Notes: generated by a model from the sequence alone, not told the origin. Numbered from the stretch's first letter, positions 1-9,235 are shown. The stretch is 64,000 nucleotides of DNA from Sulfitobacter brevis (GCF_900112755.1 NZ_FOMW01000007.1:62001-126000); one strand, 5' to 3'. Numbers and translations are program-made.

Positions 1-2424
1 GAACAAGGTGTTGGATGCCTGCGCGCCACCGTTGAAGGTCAGGTGGCCACCACCCGGCGTGCGGTCCTGCACGACGAAACTGGCTATATCCTCTGCCCCG
101 TCCAGATCGCGGAAGGTGAACAGGTCCGTCAGGGCAATTGATGTCCCGACGTCTGCAGTGGCATTGGTGGCCGTGGCCATCGGCGAACGGTTTGGGGAAA
201 CACCGGGCCCGTTGGCGGTGAGGCTGACTTGATAGGCACCTGTGTCGTTCATCCAGTCGCCAGTTCCACCGGCACTGACTGCGAGGTAGTAGGTCGTCGA
301 ACCGGTTCCCGGCGCAGTGAACGTGAAGCCGGGCATCGCACCCTCGACAAGTTGGGTGACCGAAGTCGAGTTGTCGAGATACAGTCGCAGCGCAATGGCG
401 TCGAGGCTGTCTGAAGTGCTCACATTGGCCGAGCCATCGAAGGTATAGGCCGTACCCCCCTGCAAGGCGACCTGAAACCAGTCCTTGTCGATATGGGGTG
501 TCGGTCCGTTGATACCATCCTGTTCGATGGCACCTGAAACCGTTCCGGCAACCGCGAGTGTGTGCGTTGTTGTCTCACCCCATAGAATGCTATCGGGTTG
601 TGTCGCTCCGACCAGACCACTTGCATCAAAAATCTGCGCGCGGATGGAAGTTCCTGATGAATCGCCGCCCGTTTGACTAAAGTCGTGCCACGCCACCACA
701 AAGCGACCATTTTCTAACGCCGTGACGGTGGGACAGAACTGATCACTATTCGTTGTGGTGTTAACGAGTAGTTCGCTTCCTGACTTGTTGCCATCGGCAT
801 TGAACACCTGCGCGCGGATTGAGAAGCTATATGTCTCGCCGTCCAACTGGCTATCGTCGTGCCAGGCTATCACAAAGCGGCCGTCGCTCAGAGCGGCGAT
901 AGTCGGATCAGACTGTTGGGATACCGTCGTGGTATTGACGAGAAACTCATCGCCTTTCTTCTGGCCACTGACATCAAATATCTGCGCTCGTACGGATCCA
1001 CCAGATGTATCAGGGCCTGTCTGACTTCTGTCTTCCCATGCTAGGACGAAACTGCCGTCGCTCAGCGTGGCGGCGGCAGGGGAGGATTGCCAATCATGCG
1101 TTGAGCTATTAACGAGAAACTCGCTACCTGCTTTGGCGCCTTGTGAGTCGAACACCTGCGCGCGGACGGATCCACCAGATGTATCGCCGTCCCCTACATT
1201 CCAGTCATCCCAAGCTACCACAAAGCCCCCCTCGTTAAGCCCAGTGATCGTGGGTGCACGCTGCAAGTCATACGTCCTTGTGTTAACTACAATTTCATCA
1301 CCTATCTTTGTGCCACTGGCGTCGAACATTTGCGCGTGGATATCCCAGACCGAGCGACTTCCCCGAAACTCGCTGACGTCGGTCCATGCAGCGACGAAAT
1401 GCCCATCACTCAGCGCGGTGATGGACGGAAAGCGCTGATCTCCATACGTCATAGTGTTGACCAGAAACTCACTGCCTGTTTTGGTACCATTTGCTTCGAA
1501 TAACTGCGCGCGGATCGCATATCCTGATGTATCGCCACCCGTTCCACTTTTATCTTCCCACGCGACCACAAAGCGGCCATCGTTCAACGTGGTCACGGTT
1601 GAAAGACGCTGATCACCATACGTCGTGCTGTTGACGAGAAATTCGCCGTCTATTTTAACGCCATTGTCATCGAACAACTGTGCGCGGATTGCATGGCCCG
1701 ATATATCGCTACCGGTTTGACTGTTGTCATCCCACACCACTACGAATCGCCCGTCGCTTAGCATAGCGGCGGCGGGATACGTCTGATCGTCCGTAGTTGT
1801 GGTGTTCACCAGAATTTCGCTGCCTACCTTCATCGGCTCATCCGAAAATTGCGGCGTCCCGTGCGCCTCCACAAACGCCACCGGATCGACCCACCCCGCT
1901 GGTGCCCCAGCAGGATTATAACCATCATCCACCGTTGGCAGCACATCGCCCAGCGTGACCTCCAAATGCAGATGCGCGAGATCGGCAAAACCGCTCTTGC
2001 CCAGCGTGCCGATCTGCTGGCCCATGCTCACCGCTTGGCCCACCGTCAGCCCCGTCACGCTGTCTAGATGCGCATAAAGACTGTTGACGTAGGTTACCGT
2101 CTCACCGTTCAGCGTGATCTGCTGCGGCAGGTGATGCCGGATAACGACGTAGTTCCCGAAGCCCGTGGTCGCACCGCCCTGGTGGCTTACAACCGCCCGA
2201 ACCTCGCCATTGCCGATGGCGTTCACACGTTCGCCCAGGTCGCTGTCGCCCCCTCCTTCGCCGTTCCAGTCCACACCTAGATGGCGCGAATTGCCGATAG
2301 CGGCGTTTGGTTCATTGAAGCCGAACGCAACGTAATACCCATCGCCATCATTGGCTGGTGTGGTCAGGCCATCCCCCAGCGGATGGCGGAAACCAGTGGC
2401 TATGAAGCGCGGGTCAATGGGCAT
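1..2424 (-). CDS. M23-family peptidase with seven ~58-residue repeats (3' truncated by window edge)
   Basis: The reading frame runs from an ATG at 2424, preceded by GAGAGAGG, to the window edge without a stop: 808 codons visible, C terminus missing. Residues about 25-190 form an M23 (LytM-like) peptidase domain, with HLGVDW as the first zinc motif and HLHLEV as the second. Next come seven tandem repeats of about 58 residues built on GRFVVAW and RAQxFDxxGxKxGxEFLVN. A bacterial pre-peptidase C-terminal (PPC)-like beta domain and the start of a further beta domain (DLDGAEDIASF) follow. I see no classical Sec signal. Large repeat proteins of this style in Roseobacters are often secreted by type I systems through C-terminal RTX motifs, but that end is outside the window. 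A role in cell-wall or surface processing is inferred. Confidence 0.8.
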   Translation of the reverse strand, partial: MPIDPRFIATGFRHPLGDGLTTPANDGDGYYVAFGFNEPNAAIGNSRHLGVDWNGEGGGDSDLGERVNAIGNGEVRAVVSHQGGATTGFGNYVVIRHHLPQQITLNGETVTYVNSLYAHLDSVTGLTVGQAVSMGQQIGTLGKSGFADLAHLHLEVTLGDVLPTVDDGYNPAGAPAGWVDPVAFVEAHGTPQFSDEPMKVGSEILVNTTTTDDQTYPAAAMLSDGRFVVVWDDNSQTGSDISGHAIRAQLFDDNGVKIDGEFLVNSTTYGDQRLSTVTTLNDGRFVVAWEDKSGTGGDTSGYAIRAQLFEANGTKTGSEFLVNTMTYGDQRFPSITALSDGHFVAAWTDVSEFRGSRSVWDIHAQMFDASGTKIGDEIVVNTRTYDLQRAPTITGLNEGGFVVAWDDWNVGDGDTSGGSVRAQVFDSQGAKAGSEFLVNSSTHDWQSSPAAATLSDGSFVLAWEDRSQTGPDTSGGSVRAQIFDVSGQKKGDEFLVNTTTVSQQSDPTIAALSDGRFVIAWHDDSQLDGETYSFSIRAQVFNADGNKSGSELLVNTTTNSDQFCPTVTALENGRFVVAWHDFSQTGGDSSGTSIRAQIFDASGLVGATQPDSILWGETTTHTLAVAGTVSGAIEQDGINGPTPHIDKDWFQVALQGGTAYTFDGSANVSTSDSLDAIALRLYLDNSTSVTQLVEGAMPGFTFTAPGTGSTTYYLAVSAGGTGDWMNDTGAYQVSLTANGPGVSPNRSPMATATNATADVGTSIALTDLFTFRDLDGAEDIASFVVQDRTPGGGHLTFNGGAQASNTLF
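616..1824 (-). repeat. Seven tandem coding repeats of about 174 bp
   Basis: These are in-frame repeats inside the M23-family gene. Each unit encodes about 58 residues with a conserved core: EFLVNTTT, a DQ pair, ALSDGRFVVAW, a D-rich linker and IRAQxFDxxG. Units are diverged at DNA level, so this is an old protein repeat and not a recent tandem duplication. The pattern suggests beta-propeller or beta-sandwich blades. Confidence 0.75.
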
Positions 2425-2797
2425 GGGTAACCTCTCTCAACCGACATTCCACAAATGTCCTGCCATTCGACGTTAAGATTGCCTGATCGGGCCAGCGGAT
2501 CAAGCGTTTTTCGTGCCGAGCGGCGTGCGCGGTCGGGTAGAAGAACTTGGGCTTGCATCACTCGGGCTCTGCAACCACATTTTCCTGCGCGGCGGACAAT
2601 GAATCGCCCCGAGTTTGTCGCTGAAGCACCGTCCTGTGTCGGAACACGGTATCTTCATGAGGAAGACATCCTTGACCGCCCCACTTAGGCAGGCGAAATC
2701 GACAAGTACGGCTGCCATCCCGGGTGGGTTAAAAGGTGGATACGAATTGCTCATAAACGCCTAAACAATTAATATATTTAAATAAATAAAAGTGAAT
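2425..2797. other. Intergenic region without a supported gene; AT-rich end
   Basis: This 373 bp stretch lies between the start of the M23-family gene and tRNA-Leu. Two overlapping open frames (2455-2688 plus and 2500-2754 minus) show no recognisable motif or convincing ribosome-binding site. The final ~35 bp (about 2763-2797) is strikingly AT-rich compared with the surroundings. The promoter of the minus-strand gene should lie here, but I see no clear -35/-10 pair. Confidence 0.5.
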
Positions 2798-2884
2798 TGG
2801 TGCGGGTGGTGGGACTCGAACCCACACGGGGCTAGGCCCCAACAGATTTTAAGTCTGGTATGTCTACCATTCCATCACACCCGC
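2798..2884 (-). tRNA. tRNA-Leu (anticodon UAA)
   Basis: On the minus strand the 5' acceptor arm GCGGGTG (2884-2878) pairs with CACCCGC, followed by discriminator A and an encoded CCA (2800-2798). The anticodon loop CTTAAAA carries TAA. A long variable arm (TTGGGGCCTAGCCCCG region) and the T-loop GTTCGAGTC are typical of a class II leucine tRNA. Confidence 0.96.
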
Positions 2885-3050
2885 AACCGGCCAGTGGCCT
2901 TGGCCGCACAATAGCCATGACGCGGGCGGTGTAAATGGTCAGAAACCCCTCTTGGCGGCTCAAGTTCGGCATTTTTTCAGATCGTCTGTGAGGGAGCGGT
3001 TGGCCTTTGTGCCGCCGCTCCCTTTCTTGGTGCCTTGCGACCAGTCACAG

Positions 3051-3506
3051 TTACACCCCCTCGGCCAGCATGATCTCCTTGACCGCCTCCATCGCCACAT
3101 AGGTCGAGGTATTGGCGACATGGGGCAGCGTCGAGATTTTCTCGGCCATGAACTGACGGTACTCGGCCATATTTCGGGTGCGAACCTTCAGCAGGTAATC
3201 GAAATGTCCTGCGATCATATGCGCCTGTTCAATCTCGGGCACTCGCGCCACGGCGGCGTTAAAAGCACGCAGGGCAGAATCGCGGGTATCGCTGAGCCGG
3301 ACCTCGACGAATGCCACATGATCCAGTCCCAGCCGGATCGGGTCTAGCAGAGCGCGATACCCCAAGATCACCCCGATCTGCTCCAGCCGCCGCAGCCGTG
3401 CCTGCGTAGGCGATTTGGACAATCCGATGCGCCGCGCCAGATCAGCCACACTGATCCTGCCATCCTCCGCCAACACATTGAGAATCGCTATATCAAAGCG
3501 ATCCAT
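3051..3506 (-). CDS. putR: Lrp/AsnC-family regulator, PutR-like activator of proline catabolism
   Basis: A 151-residue protein starting MDRFDIAIL. It has an N-terminal winged helix-turn-helix (about residues 5-60; DLARRIGLSKSPTQARLRRL is the HTH) and a C-terminal RAM/AsnC ligand-binding domain (about 65-145; AGHFDYLLKV). It is divergent from putA across a 129 bp gap, the classic arrangement for PutR, which activates putA in response to proline in alphaproteobacteria. The start is not certain: an in-frame TTG at 3527 lies 8 bases after AAGGA and would add seven residues. A much longer open frame upstream is antisense to putA and is not part of the gene. Confidence 0.9.
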   Translation of the reverse strand: MDRFDIAILNVLAEDGRISVADLARRIGLSKSPTQARLRRLEQIGVILGYRALLDPIRLGLDHVAFVEVRLSDTRDSALRAFNAAVARVPEIEQAHMIAGHFDYLLKVRTRNMAEYRQFMAEKISTLPHVANTSTYVAMEAVKEIMLAEGV

Positions 3507-3551
3507 GCCAGAATGATCGTTTTTCAAACATTTTTCCTTACAATCGGAACA

Positions 3552-3564
3552 TCCGCCTAGCGGA
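3552..3564. promoter_or_regulatory. Candidate operator dyad in the putR-putA intergenic region
   Basis: The perfect inverted repeat TCCGC-CTA-GCGGA sits in the middle of the divergent putR/putA promoter region. Position and symmetry suit an Lrp-type regulator site. Binding by PutR is inference. Confidence 0.35.
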
Positions 3565-3635
3565 AGATATATCATAAGGCGAAACGACTTTTCGAGATAG
3601 GATAATGCTGGCAAATCATTTTCGGAGTTTGCCCC

Positions 3636-6600
3636 ATGGCCCGCCTTACCAATACCCCCGATTCCCTGCGCCACCAGATCGATACCGGCACCTATGCCGA
3701 AACCACGGATGTGCTTCAGGGCCTGATTGATACAGCGCAGCTCAGCGCCGAAGATCGCGCCAAGATCAGCGCCGAGGCGGCTGAGCTTGTGCGTGCGATC
3801 CGTAACTCCACCTCGCCAGGGATGATGGAAGTGTTTTTGGCCGAATATGGTCTTTCCACCGATGAAGGCGTGGCGCTGATGTGTCTCGCCGAAGCACTGC
3901 TGCGTGTACCCGATGCCGACACCATCGATGCGCTGATCGAAGACAAGATCGCTCCCTCCGACTGGGGTCGCCATATGGGCCACTCGACCTCCAGCCTCGT
4001 CAATGCCTCGACATGGGCGCTGATGCTGACAGGCCGTGTGCTGGATGACGACCAGCCCGGCCCCGTGCGCCACCTGCGCGCCGCGATCAAACGTTTGGGC
4101 GAGCCGGTGATCCGAACCGCTGTGACCCGCGCAATGAAGGAGATGGGCCGCCAGTTCGTGCTGGGCGAAAACATCACCGCCGCGATGGAACGTGCCAAGG
4201 GCATGGAGAAAAAGGGCTTCACCTATAGCTATGATATGCTGGGCGAAGCCGCGCGTACCGAGGCCGACGCCAAACGCTATCACCTGAGCTATAGCCGCGC
4301 GATTTCGGCAATCGCCACCGCCTGCAACGATGCCGACTTGCGCCGCAATCCGGGAATTTCGGTAAAACTTTCGGCACTGCACCCGCGCTATGAAATTGCG
4401 CAGGAAAAGGCAGTGATGCGCGATCTTGTGCCGCGCCTGCGGGCCTTGGCGCTGCTCGCGAAATCGGCTGGCATGGGCCTGAACATCGACGCCGAAGAAG
4501 CCGACCGCCTCGCCCTGTCGCTCGACGTGATTGACACCGTGCTTTCCGAGCCTGCCCTGTCGGGTTGGGATGGGCTGGGCATCGTGGTACAGGCCTACGG
4601 CCCCCGTGCCGGATCGGTGATCGACGCCCTTTATGAAATGGCCGTACGCCATGACCGCAAAATCATGGTGCGGCTGGTCAAAGGCGCCTATTGGGATACC
4701 GAGATCAAACGTGCCCAAGTCAAAGGCATCGATGGTTTTCCGGTCTTTACCCAGAAGGCGGTGACGGACGTGTCCTACATCGCCAACGCCCGCAAGCTGC
4801 TGTCGATGACCGACCGGATCTATCCGCAGTTCGCCACCCACAACGCCCATACGGTCAGCGCGATTCTGCACATGTCCGATGACAAAGAGAAGTTCGAGTT
4901 CCAGCGCCTGCATGGCATGGGCGAGACCCTGCATAATCTGGTGATGAAACAGCACGGCACTCATTGCCGCATCTATGCCCCCGTCGGTGCGCACCGCGAT
5001 CTGCTAGCCTATCTGGTGCGGCGCTTGCTTGAAAACGGCGCCAACTCCAGCTTCGTCAACCAAATTGTCGATGAAGATGTGGCCCCCGAAGAGGTCGCCG
5101 CCGATCCGTTTGCCCAGCTGAATGCCGTCGCCTCCGACATCCCGACCGGACCGGAATTGTTCAAACCCCTGCGCGCCAATGCCAAGGGGTTTGATCTGAC
5201 CCACACCCCGACCCTGGCATCGATCGAAGAGGCCCGCAGCCCCTTCCACACCCATCAGTGGCAGGCCGGACCGATGCTCGCCGGCGCCGCTCAACCGGAT
5301 GAAACGCTAAAGGTGAGCAACCCTGCCAACCCCGATGACGCAGTTGGCACTGTCAGCCCCGCATCGCTCGCCGATGTCGCCACAGCAATCAAATCCGCGC
5401 AGGTCTGGGACGCGCCGCTGTCCGAGCGCAGCGATATCCTGCGCGCGGTCGCCGACCTGTTGGAGGAGAACTACGGCGAGATTTTCGCACTGCTGGCCCG
5501 CGAAGCTGGCAAGGGGTTGCCCGATTGCGTAGCCGAGCTGCGCGAAGCCGTGGATTTCCTGCACTACTATGCCGCTCAGGCGACCAATATGCCGCCCGCT
5601 GGCATCTTTACCTGCATCTCGCCGTGGAACTTCCCGCTCGCGATTTTCATCGGGCAGGTTTCAGCGGCTTTGGCCGCAGGCAACGCAGTATTGGCAAAAC
5701 CGGCAGAACAAACCCCGCTGGTCGCCGCGCTGACCGTAAAGCTGATGCACCGCGCTGGCGTTCCGCAGACCGCACTGCAACTCTTGCCCGGTGGTGCTAG
5801 GATCGGCGCGGCTCTGACCTCTGATCCTTCGATCGGTGGCGTGGCCTTTACCGGCTCCACGGGCACTGCGCTGCGCATCCGCGCCGCCATGGCCGAACAC
5901 TGCGCACCCGGCACACCGCTGATCGCGGAAACCGGCGGCATCAACGCGATGATCGTCGACAGCACCGCGCTGCCCGAACAAGTTGTTCAATCCATCGTTG
6001 AAAGCGGTTTTCAATCCGCCGGACAGCGATGCTCGGCCCTGCGCTGCCTCTATGTGCAGCAAGACATCGCCGAAGATCTGGTGAAAATGCTGATCGGCGC
6101 GATGCAGGCGCTGAATATGGGCGATCCGTGGCACCTGTCGACCGATGTCGGACCAGTGATCGACCAGACCGCGCGCAAGGTCATCACCGACCATATTGAG
6201 GCCGCGCGCAGCGAGGGCCGCATCATGGCCGAACTGACCGCGCCCCAACACGGTACCTTTGTCGCCCCGACGATCATCAAGATCGACGGTATTGCCGATC
6301 TCGACAAGGAAATCTTTGGCCCCGTACTGCATATCGCCACCTTCAAAGGTGGGCAAATCGACAAGGTCATCGATGCGATCAACGCGACCGGCTACGGGCT
6401 GACCTTTGGCTTGCACACCCGCATCGACGACCGCGTCCAGCACGTCTGCGAGCGGGTGGAGGCGGGCAACCTCTATGTCAACCGCAACCAGATTGGCGCG
6501 ATTGTCGGCAGCCAGCCATTCGGCGGCGAAGGCCTGTCCGGCACCGGCCCCAAAGCGGGTGGCCCGAACTACCTACCTCGCTTTGCCGAGCCTGATGTCG

Positions 6601-7061
6601 AAGTGGCGGAAGCCACGTGGGGCGAGGCACAAGCCAAACTGCCTGCGCTGCCACCCCATGATCCCACCCCAGCCGAGACGCTGTCTTTGCCGGGCCCTAC
6701 GGGCGAATCGAACCGCCTGACCACTCTGCCCCGCCCCGCGCTGCTGTGCATGGGTCCGGGCGCTGAAACAGCGGCCGCTCAGGCCCGTGCCATCAGGGCC
6801 TTGGGCGGTCATGCGGTAGAGACGACAGGCACGATCAATCCCGCTGATCTGACCGATGGTCCGGCTTATGGCGGCGTGCTGTGGTGGGGCGACACCGACA
6901 CGGCCCGCGCTGTCGAAATGGCGCTAGCCAAGCGCAACGGGCTGATTATCCCACTGATCCGCGGCCTGCCCGACACCGCCCGCGTCCGCGCCGAAAGGCA
7001 TGTCTGCGTTGACACAACCGCCGCTGGCGGCAACGCGGCGCTTCTTGGCGCGATGGATTAA
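3636..7061 (+). CDS. putA: Bifunctional proline dehydrogenase / L-glutamate gamma-semialdehyde dehydrogenase
   Basis: A 1141-residue PutA that oxidises proline to glutamate in two steps with FAD and then NAD+. The start ATG is preceded by GGAG. An arm region (about 1-110) is followed by the FAD-binding PRODH barrel (about 170-480; MVRLVKGAYWD and ATHNAHT). The aldehyde dehydrogenase domain (about 545-1000) has PWNFPLA, the FTGSTGTA cofactor loop, Glu765 in AETGG and catalytic Cys799 in GQRCSAL. The C-terminal stretch carries the LPGPTGESNR motif typical of PutA. No N-terminal ribbon-helix-helix domain is present, so this PutA should not repress itself; control falls to the divergent Lrp-type PutR. 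Confidence 0.97.
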   Translation: MARLTNTPDSLRHQIDTGTYAETTDVLQGLIDTAQLSAEDRAKISAEAAELVRAIRNSTSPGMMEVFLAEYGLSTDEGVALMCLAEALLRVPDADTIDALIEDKIAPSDWGRHMGHSTSSLVNASTWALMLTGRVLDDDQPGPVRHLRAAIKRLGEPVIRTAVTRAMKEMGRQFVLGENITAAMERAKGMEKKGFTYSYDMLGEAARTEADAKRYHLSYSRAISAIATACNDADLRRNPGISVKLSALHPRYEIAQEKAVMRDLVPRLRALALLAKSAGMGLNIDAEEADRLALSLDVIDTVLSEPALSGWDGLGIVVQAYGPRAGSVIDALYEMAVRHDRKIMVRLVKGAYWDTEIKRAQVKGIDGFPVFTQKAVTDVSYIANARKLLSMTDRIYPQFATHNAHTVSAILHMSDDKEKFEFQRLHGMGETLHNLVMKQHGTHCRIYAPVGAHRDLLAYLVRRLLENGANSSFVNQIVDEDVAPEEVAADPFAQLNAVASDIPTGPELFKPLRANAKGFDLTHTPTLASIEEARSPFHTHQWQAGPMLAGAAQPDETLKVSNPANPDDAVGTVSPASLADVATAIKSAQVWDAPLSERSDILRAVADLLEENYGEIFALLAREAGKGLPDCVAELREAVDFLHYYAAQATNMPPAGIFTCISPWNFPLAIFIGQVSAALAAGNAVLAKPAEQTPLVAALTVKLMHRAGVPQTALQLLPGGARIGAALTSDPSIGGVAFTGSTGTALRIRAAMAEHCAPGTPLIAETGGINAMIVDSTALPEQVVQSIVESGFQSAGQRCSALRCLYVQQDIAEDLVKMLIGAMQALNMGDPWHLSTDVGPVIDQTARKVITDHIEAARSEGRIMAELTAPQHGTFVAPTIIKIDGIADLDKEIFGPVLHIATFKGGQIDKVIDAINATGYGLTFGLHTRIDDRVQHVCERVEAGNLYVNRNQIGAIVGSQPFGGEGLSGTGPKAGGPNYLPRFAEPDVEVAEATWGEAQAKLPALPPHDPTPAETLSLPGPTGESNRLTTLPRPALLCMGPGAETAAAQARAIRALGGHAVETTGTINPADLTDGPAYGGVLWWGDTDTARAVEMALAKRNGLIIPLIRGLPDTARVRAERHVCVDTTAAGGNAALLGAMD

Positions 7062-7069
7062 ACCCTCAT

Positions 7070-7091
7070 GGGTCGGGCACCAGCCCGACCC
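7070..7091 (+). terminator. Strong GC hairpin after putA
   Basis: GGGTCGGGC and GCCCGACCC form a perfect 9 bp stem with an ACCA loop, nine bases after the putA stop codon. There is no T-tract, so it may be a 3'-end stabiliser or a Rho-assisted terminator instead of a classical intrinsic terminator. Confidence 0.5.
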
Positions 7092-7129
7092 GTCTTGACG
7101 CCGCCGCGCCAATCGCGGAGCGTAGCCGC

Positions 7130-7873
7130 ATGTTTCCTATTCGCGACCATAACCCTTCAGGGCGCATACCCTATGTGACCTACGCGCTGATGCTCGCGAA
7201 TATCGCGATCTTTGTCAGCTATTCCGGCCTGCTCAGCGACGACCGCGCCGCCTATCTGTTTTACAACACTTGGGCGTTGGTCCCCGCACAGATCAGCACC
7301 GGCGAGGGCATTACGGGGCTTTTCACCTCGATGTTCCTGCATGGTGGCTGGATGCACCTTGCCGGTAACATGCTATTTCTATGGATTTTCGGCGACAACG
7401 TCGAAGACGAGCTGGGCCACCTGCGGTATTTGGGGTTCTACCTGCTTTGCGGGATTGCCGCAGGGCTGGCGCAGGTCATCACCGCGCCTTATTCGATGGT
7501 CCCGATGGTCGGCGCATCTGGCGCCATTGCTGGCGTAATGGGTGGCTACCTGCTGCTTTTCCCCAAGGCCAAGGTCGATATCCTGATCATCTTCATCGTA
7601 TTTTTCCGCATCTTCCCGATCCCTGCTTGGATCGTCCTGATGGTCTGGTTCGGGATGCAATTTCTAGGCGGTATCGGGTCCGACCCCGACATCGGCGGCG
7701 TCGCATACTGGGCGCATACTGGAGGCTTTGTCGCGGGGTTGCTGATGATCTTGCCGCTGTGGCTTGGCCTTGGCGGAGCGCGCTTCTGGCGCCAGACAGA
7801 AGGCCACCCGCCGCATCCGGCAGCCACCTATCCCGCCCTGCCCAGCCGCATCCCGAAGGTACGCCATAAATGA
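7130..7873 (+). CDS. Rhomboid-family intramembrane serine protease
   Basis: A 247-residue polytopic membrane protein with about six hydrophobic segments. The catalytic serine is in GASGAIAG (Ser130) and the catalytic histidine in AHTGGFVAG (His196). The HLAGNMLFLW element in the second core helix is also typical. Rhomboids cleave transmembrane substrates within the bilayer. The stop codon overlaps the start of the next gene in ATGA, so the two are translationally coupled. The substrate cannot be read from sequence. Confidence 0.93.
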   Translation: MFPIRDHNPSGRIPYVTYALMLANIAIFVSYSGLLSDDRAAYLFYNTWALVPAQISTGEGITGLFTSMFLHGGWMHLAGNMLFLWIFGDNVEDELGHLRYLGFYLLCGIAAGLAQVITAPYSMVPMVGASGAIAGVMGGYLLLFPKAKVDILIIFIVFFRIFPIPAWIVLMVWFGMQFLGGIGSDPDIGGVAYWAHTGGFVAGLLMILPLWLGLGGARFWRQTEGHPPHPAATYPALPSRIPKVRHK

Positions 7874-8238
7874 ACACCCCCGTCACAGCTTCGTGCCACT
7901 GCGGCGCCGTCGAACTCTCGGCAATCCTGCCGAACGGGCTAAAAAACCCCAGCCGGTGCACTTGTTCATTCTGCGCACGGCGGCAGGCCGCGAACGTCAC
8001 TGCACTGGCCACCTCGGTGAAAGTCCTCAAAGGCGCGGACAACCTGACGCTCTACAGCTGGAACACCCACACCGCGAAACACTATTTCTGCAAGACCTGT
8101 GGCATCTACACCCACCACCAGCGCCGCGCGGATCCCAGCCAGTCAGGTATAAACCTCGGCTGTATCCACGGCGCGCAGCCTTGGGATCATGAACCGATCC
8201 CGTGGACAGATGGCATCAACCACCCGTCCGACAGGTGA
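7870..8238 (+). CDS. GFA-family (glutathione-dependent formaldehyde-activating-like) zinc protein
   Basis: A 122-residue protein with the CENP-V/GFA fold. It has a CHCG motif near the N terminus, CTCSFC about 25 residues later and CKTCG near residue 77, which together bind the structural and catalytic zincs of the family. It starts on the ATGA overlap with the rhomboid gene. Most GFA-family members have no proven activity, so the formaldehyde role is only a family label. Confidence 0.85.
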   Translation: MNTPVTASCHCGAVELSAILPNGLKNPSRCTCSFCARRQAANVTALATSVKVLKGADNLTLYSWNTHTAKHYFCKTCGIYTHHQRRADPSQSGINLGCIHGAQPWDHEPIPWTDGINHPSDR

Positions 8239-8299
8239 CGCAGCCCGCGCCCCTGTTTCATTTGGCAAAGTAAACTCAAATCCAACCACGCAACGCGCG

Positions 8300-9085
8300 T
8301 CAGTTGCGAATGACTTTCGCAAAGCTCGTAAAGATCGCCTCGTTCGAACAGACGACTTCGCCGTCGGCCAGAATGTCGCCGGTGCGGTTGATCGGCTCGA
8401 CAAACCCGCCTGCTTCTTTGACGATGATCACGCCCGCTGCGAGGTCCCAGGCGTTCAACCGACGCTCCCAGAATCCCTCATATCGACCCGCAGCCACATA
8501 GGCCAAATCAAGCGAAGCAGCCCCGAAACGCCGCACACCGGCACAGACCGGCAGCAATCGCCCCAGATCCTTCAGCGTGTCCGGCAGGTCGGCACGTCCG
8601 GCAAATGGCAACCCGGTGGCAAAGATCGATTCGATCATCCGCGACCGGCCCGAAACCCGCAAACGGGTCTCGTTCATCCACGCGCCCGAGCCTTTTTCAG
8701 CAAAGAACATCTCGTCCTTGGCAGGGTCAAAGATTACACCGGCAACGACTTGGCCTTTATGCTCCAGCCCGATCGAAATCGCCCAGTGCGGCAGGCCGTG
8801 CAGAAAGTTGGTGGTCCCGTCCAGCGGATCAACGATCCAGCGGCGCGTGGGGTCTTGGCCCTCTTGCCCGCCGCCTTCTTCGGCCAACCAGCCATAGGTC
8901 GGACGCGCGCCCATCAACTCGTCTTTGATAATTTTTTCCGCACCAATGTCGGCACGGCTGACGAAATCACCCGCCCCTTTGACCGAAACCTGAAGGTTCT
9001 CCACTTCGCGGAAATCCTTGGTCAGTGCACGCCCTGCCTTGCGGGCTGCCTTGATCATGATATTGAGATTCGCACTGCCGATCAT
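8300..9085 (-). CDS. suhB: Inositol-1-monophosphatase family protein
   Basis: A 261-residue protein. The start MIGSANLNIMIKAARKAG is chosen because AAGGA lies about 9 bases upstream; a longer frame to 9160 has no better site. Mg2+-dependent phosphatase signatures are present: LAEEGG, WIVDPLDGTTNFLHG and NAWDLAAGVIIVKEAGG. The family hydrolyses inositol phosphates, and SuhB also acts in rRNA transcription antitermination in some bacteria. It is convergent with the GFA gene across about 60 bp. Confidence 0.93.
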   Translation of the reverse strand: MIGSANLNIMIKAARKAGRALTKDFREVENLQVSVKGAGDFVSRADIGAEKIIKDELMGARPTYGWLAEEGGGQEGQDPTRRWIVDPLDGTTNFLHGLPHWAISIGLEHKGQVVAGVIFDPAKDEMFFAEKGSGAWMNETRLRVSGRSRMIESIFATGLPFAGRADLPDTLKDLGRLLPVCAGVRRFGAASLDLAYVAAGRYEGFWERRLNAWDLAAGVIIVKEAGGFVEPINRTGDILADGEVVCSNEAIFTSFAKVIRN

Positions 9086-9235
9086 TGCGCATGTCCTTTG
9101 ATGGATCAGGCGCTGCGTATATGCGGCACAGCGCCGAATGCCAAGGGGGCCAAGCCGCATTGACCGACCTTAGTTAAACGCGCCCGCAAGATGCGCGCTC
9201 CGTCCCGTCCGACAGCCACTTTAAAAGGAACCGAT

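Noticed and set aside
616-1824. Regularly spaced repeats as a CRISPR array
   Set aside because: The period is about 174 bp, units are diverged and keep one reading frame with conserved protein motifs; these are protein repeats.
2455-2754. Two overlapping small frames between the repeat-protein gene and tRNA-Leu
   Set aside because: No motif, no clear ribosome-binding site and unlikely amino-acid composition. Neither can be supported.
3507-4994. Long minus-strand open frame giving a 647-residue protein that ends in the Lrp-type regulator
   Set aside because: The upstream 1.5 kb is antisense to putA with shadow-type composition. Only the last 151 residues form the regulator, and the Lrp N-terminal domain starts at 3506.
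5661-6443. 260-residue minus-strand frame inside putA
   Set aside because: It is antisense to the intact aldehyde dehydrogenase domain and has no recognisable motif or ribosome-binding site; it is a high-GC shadow.
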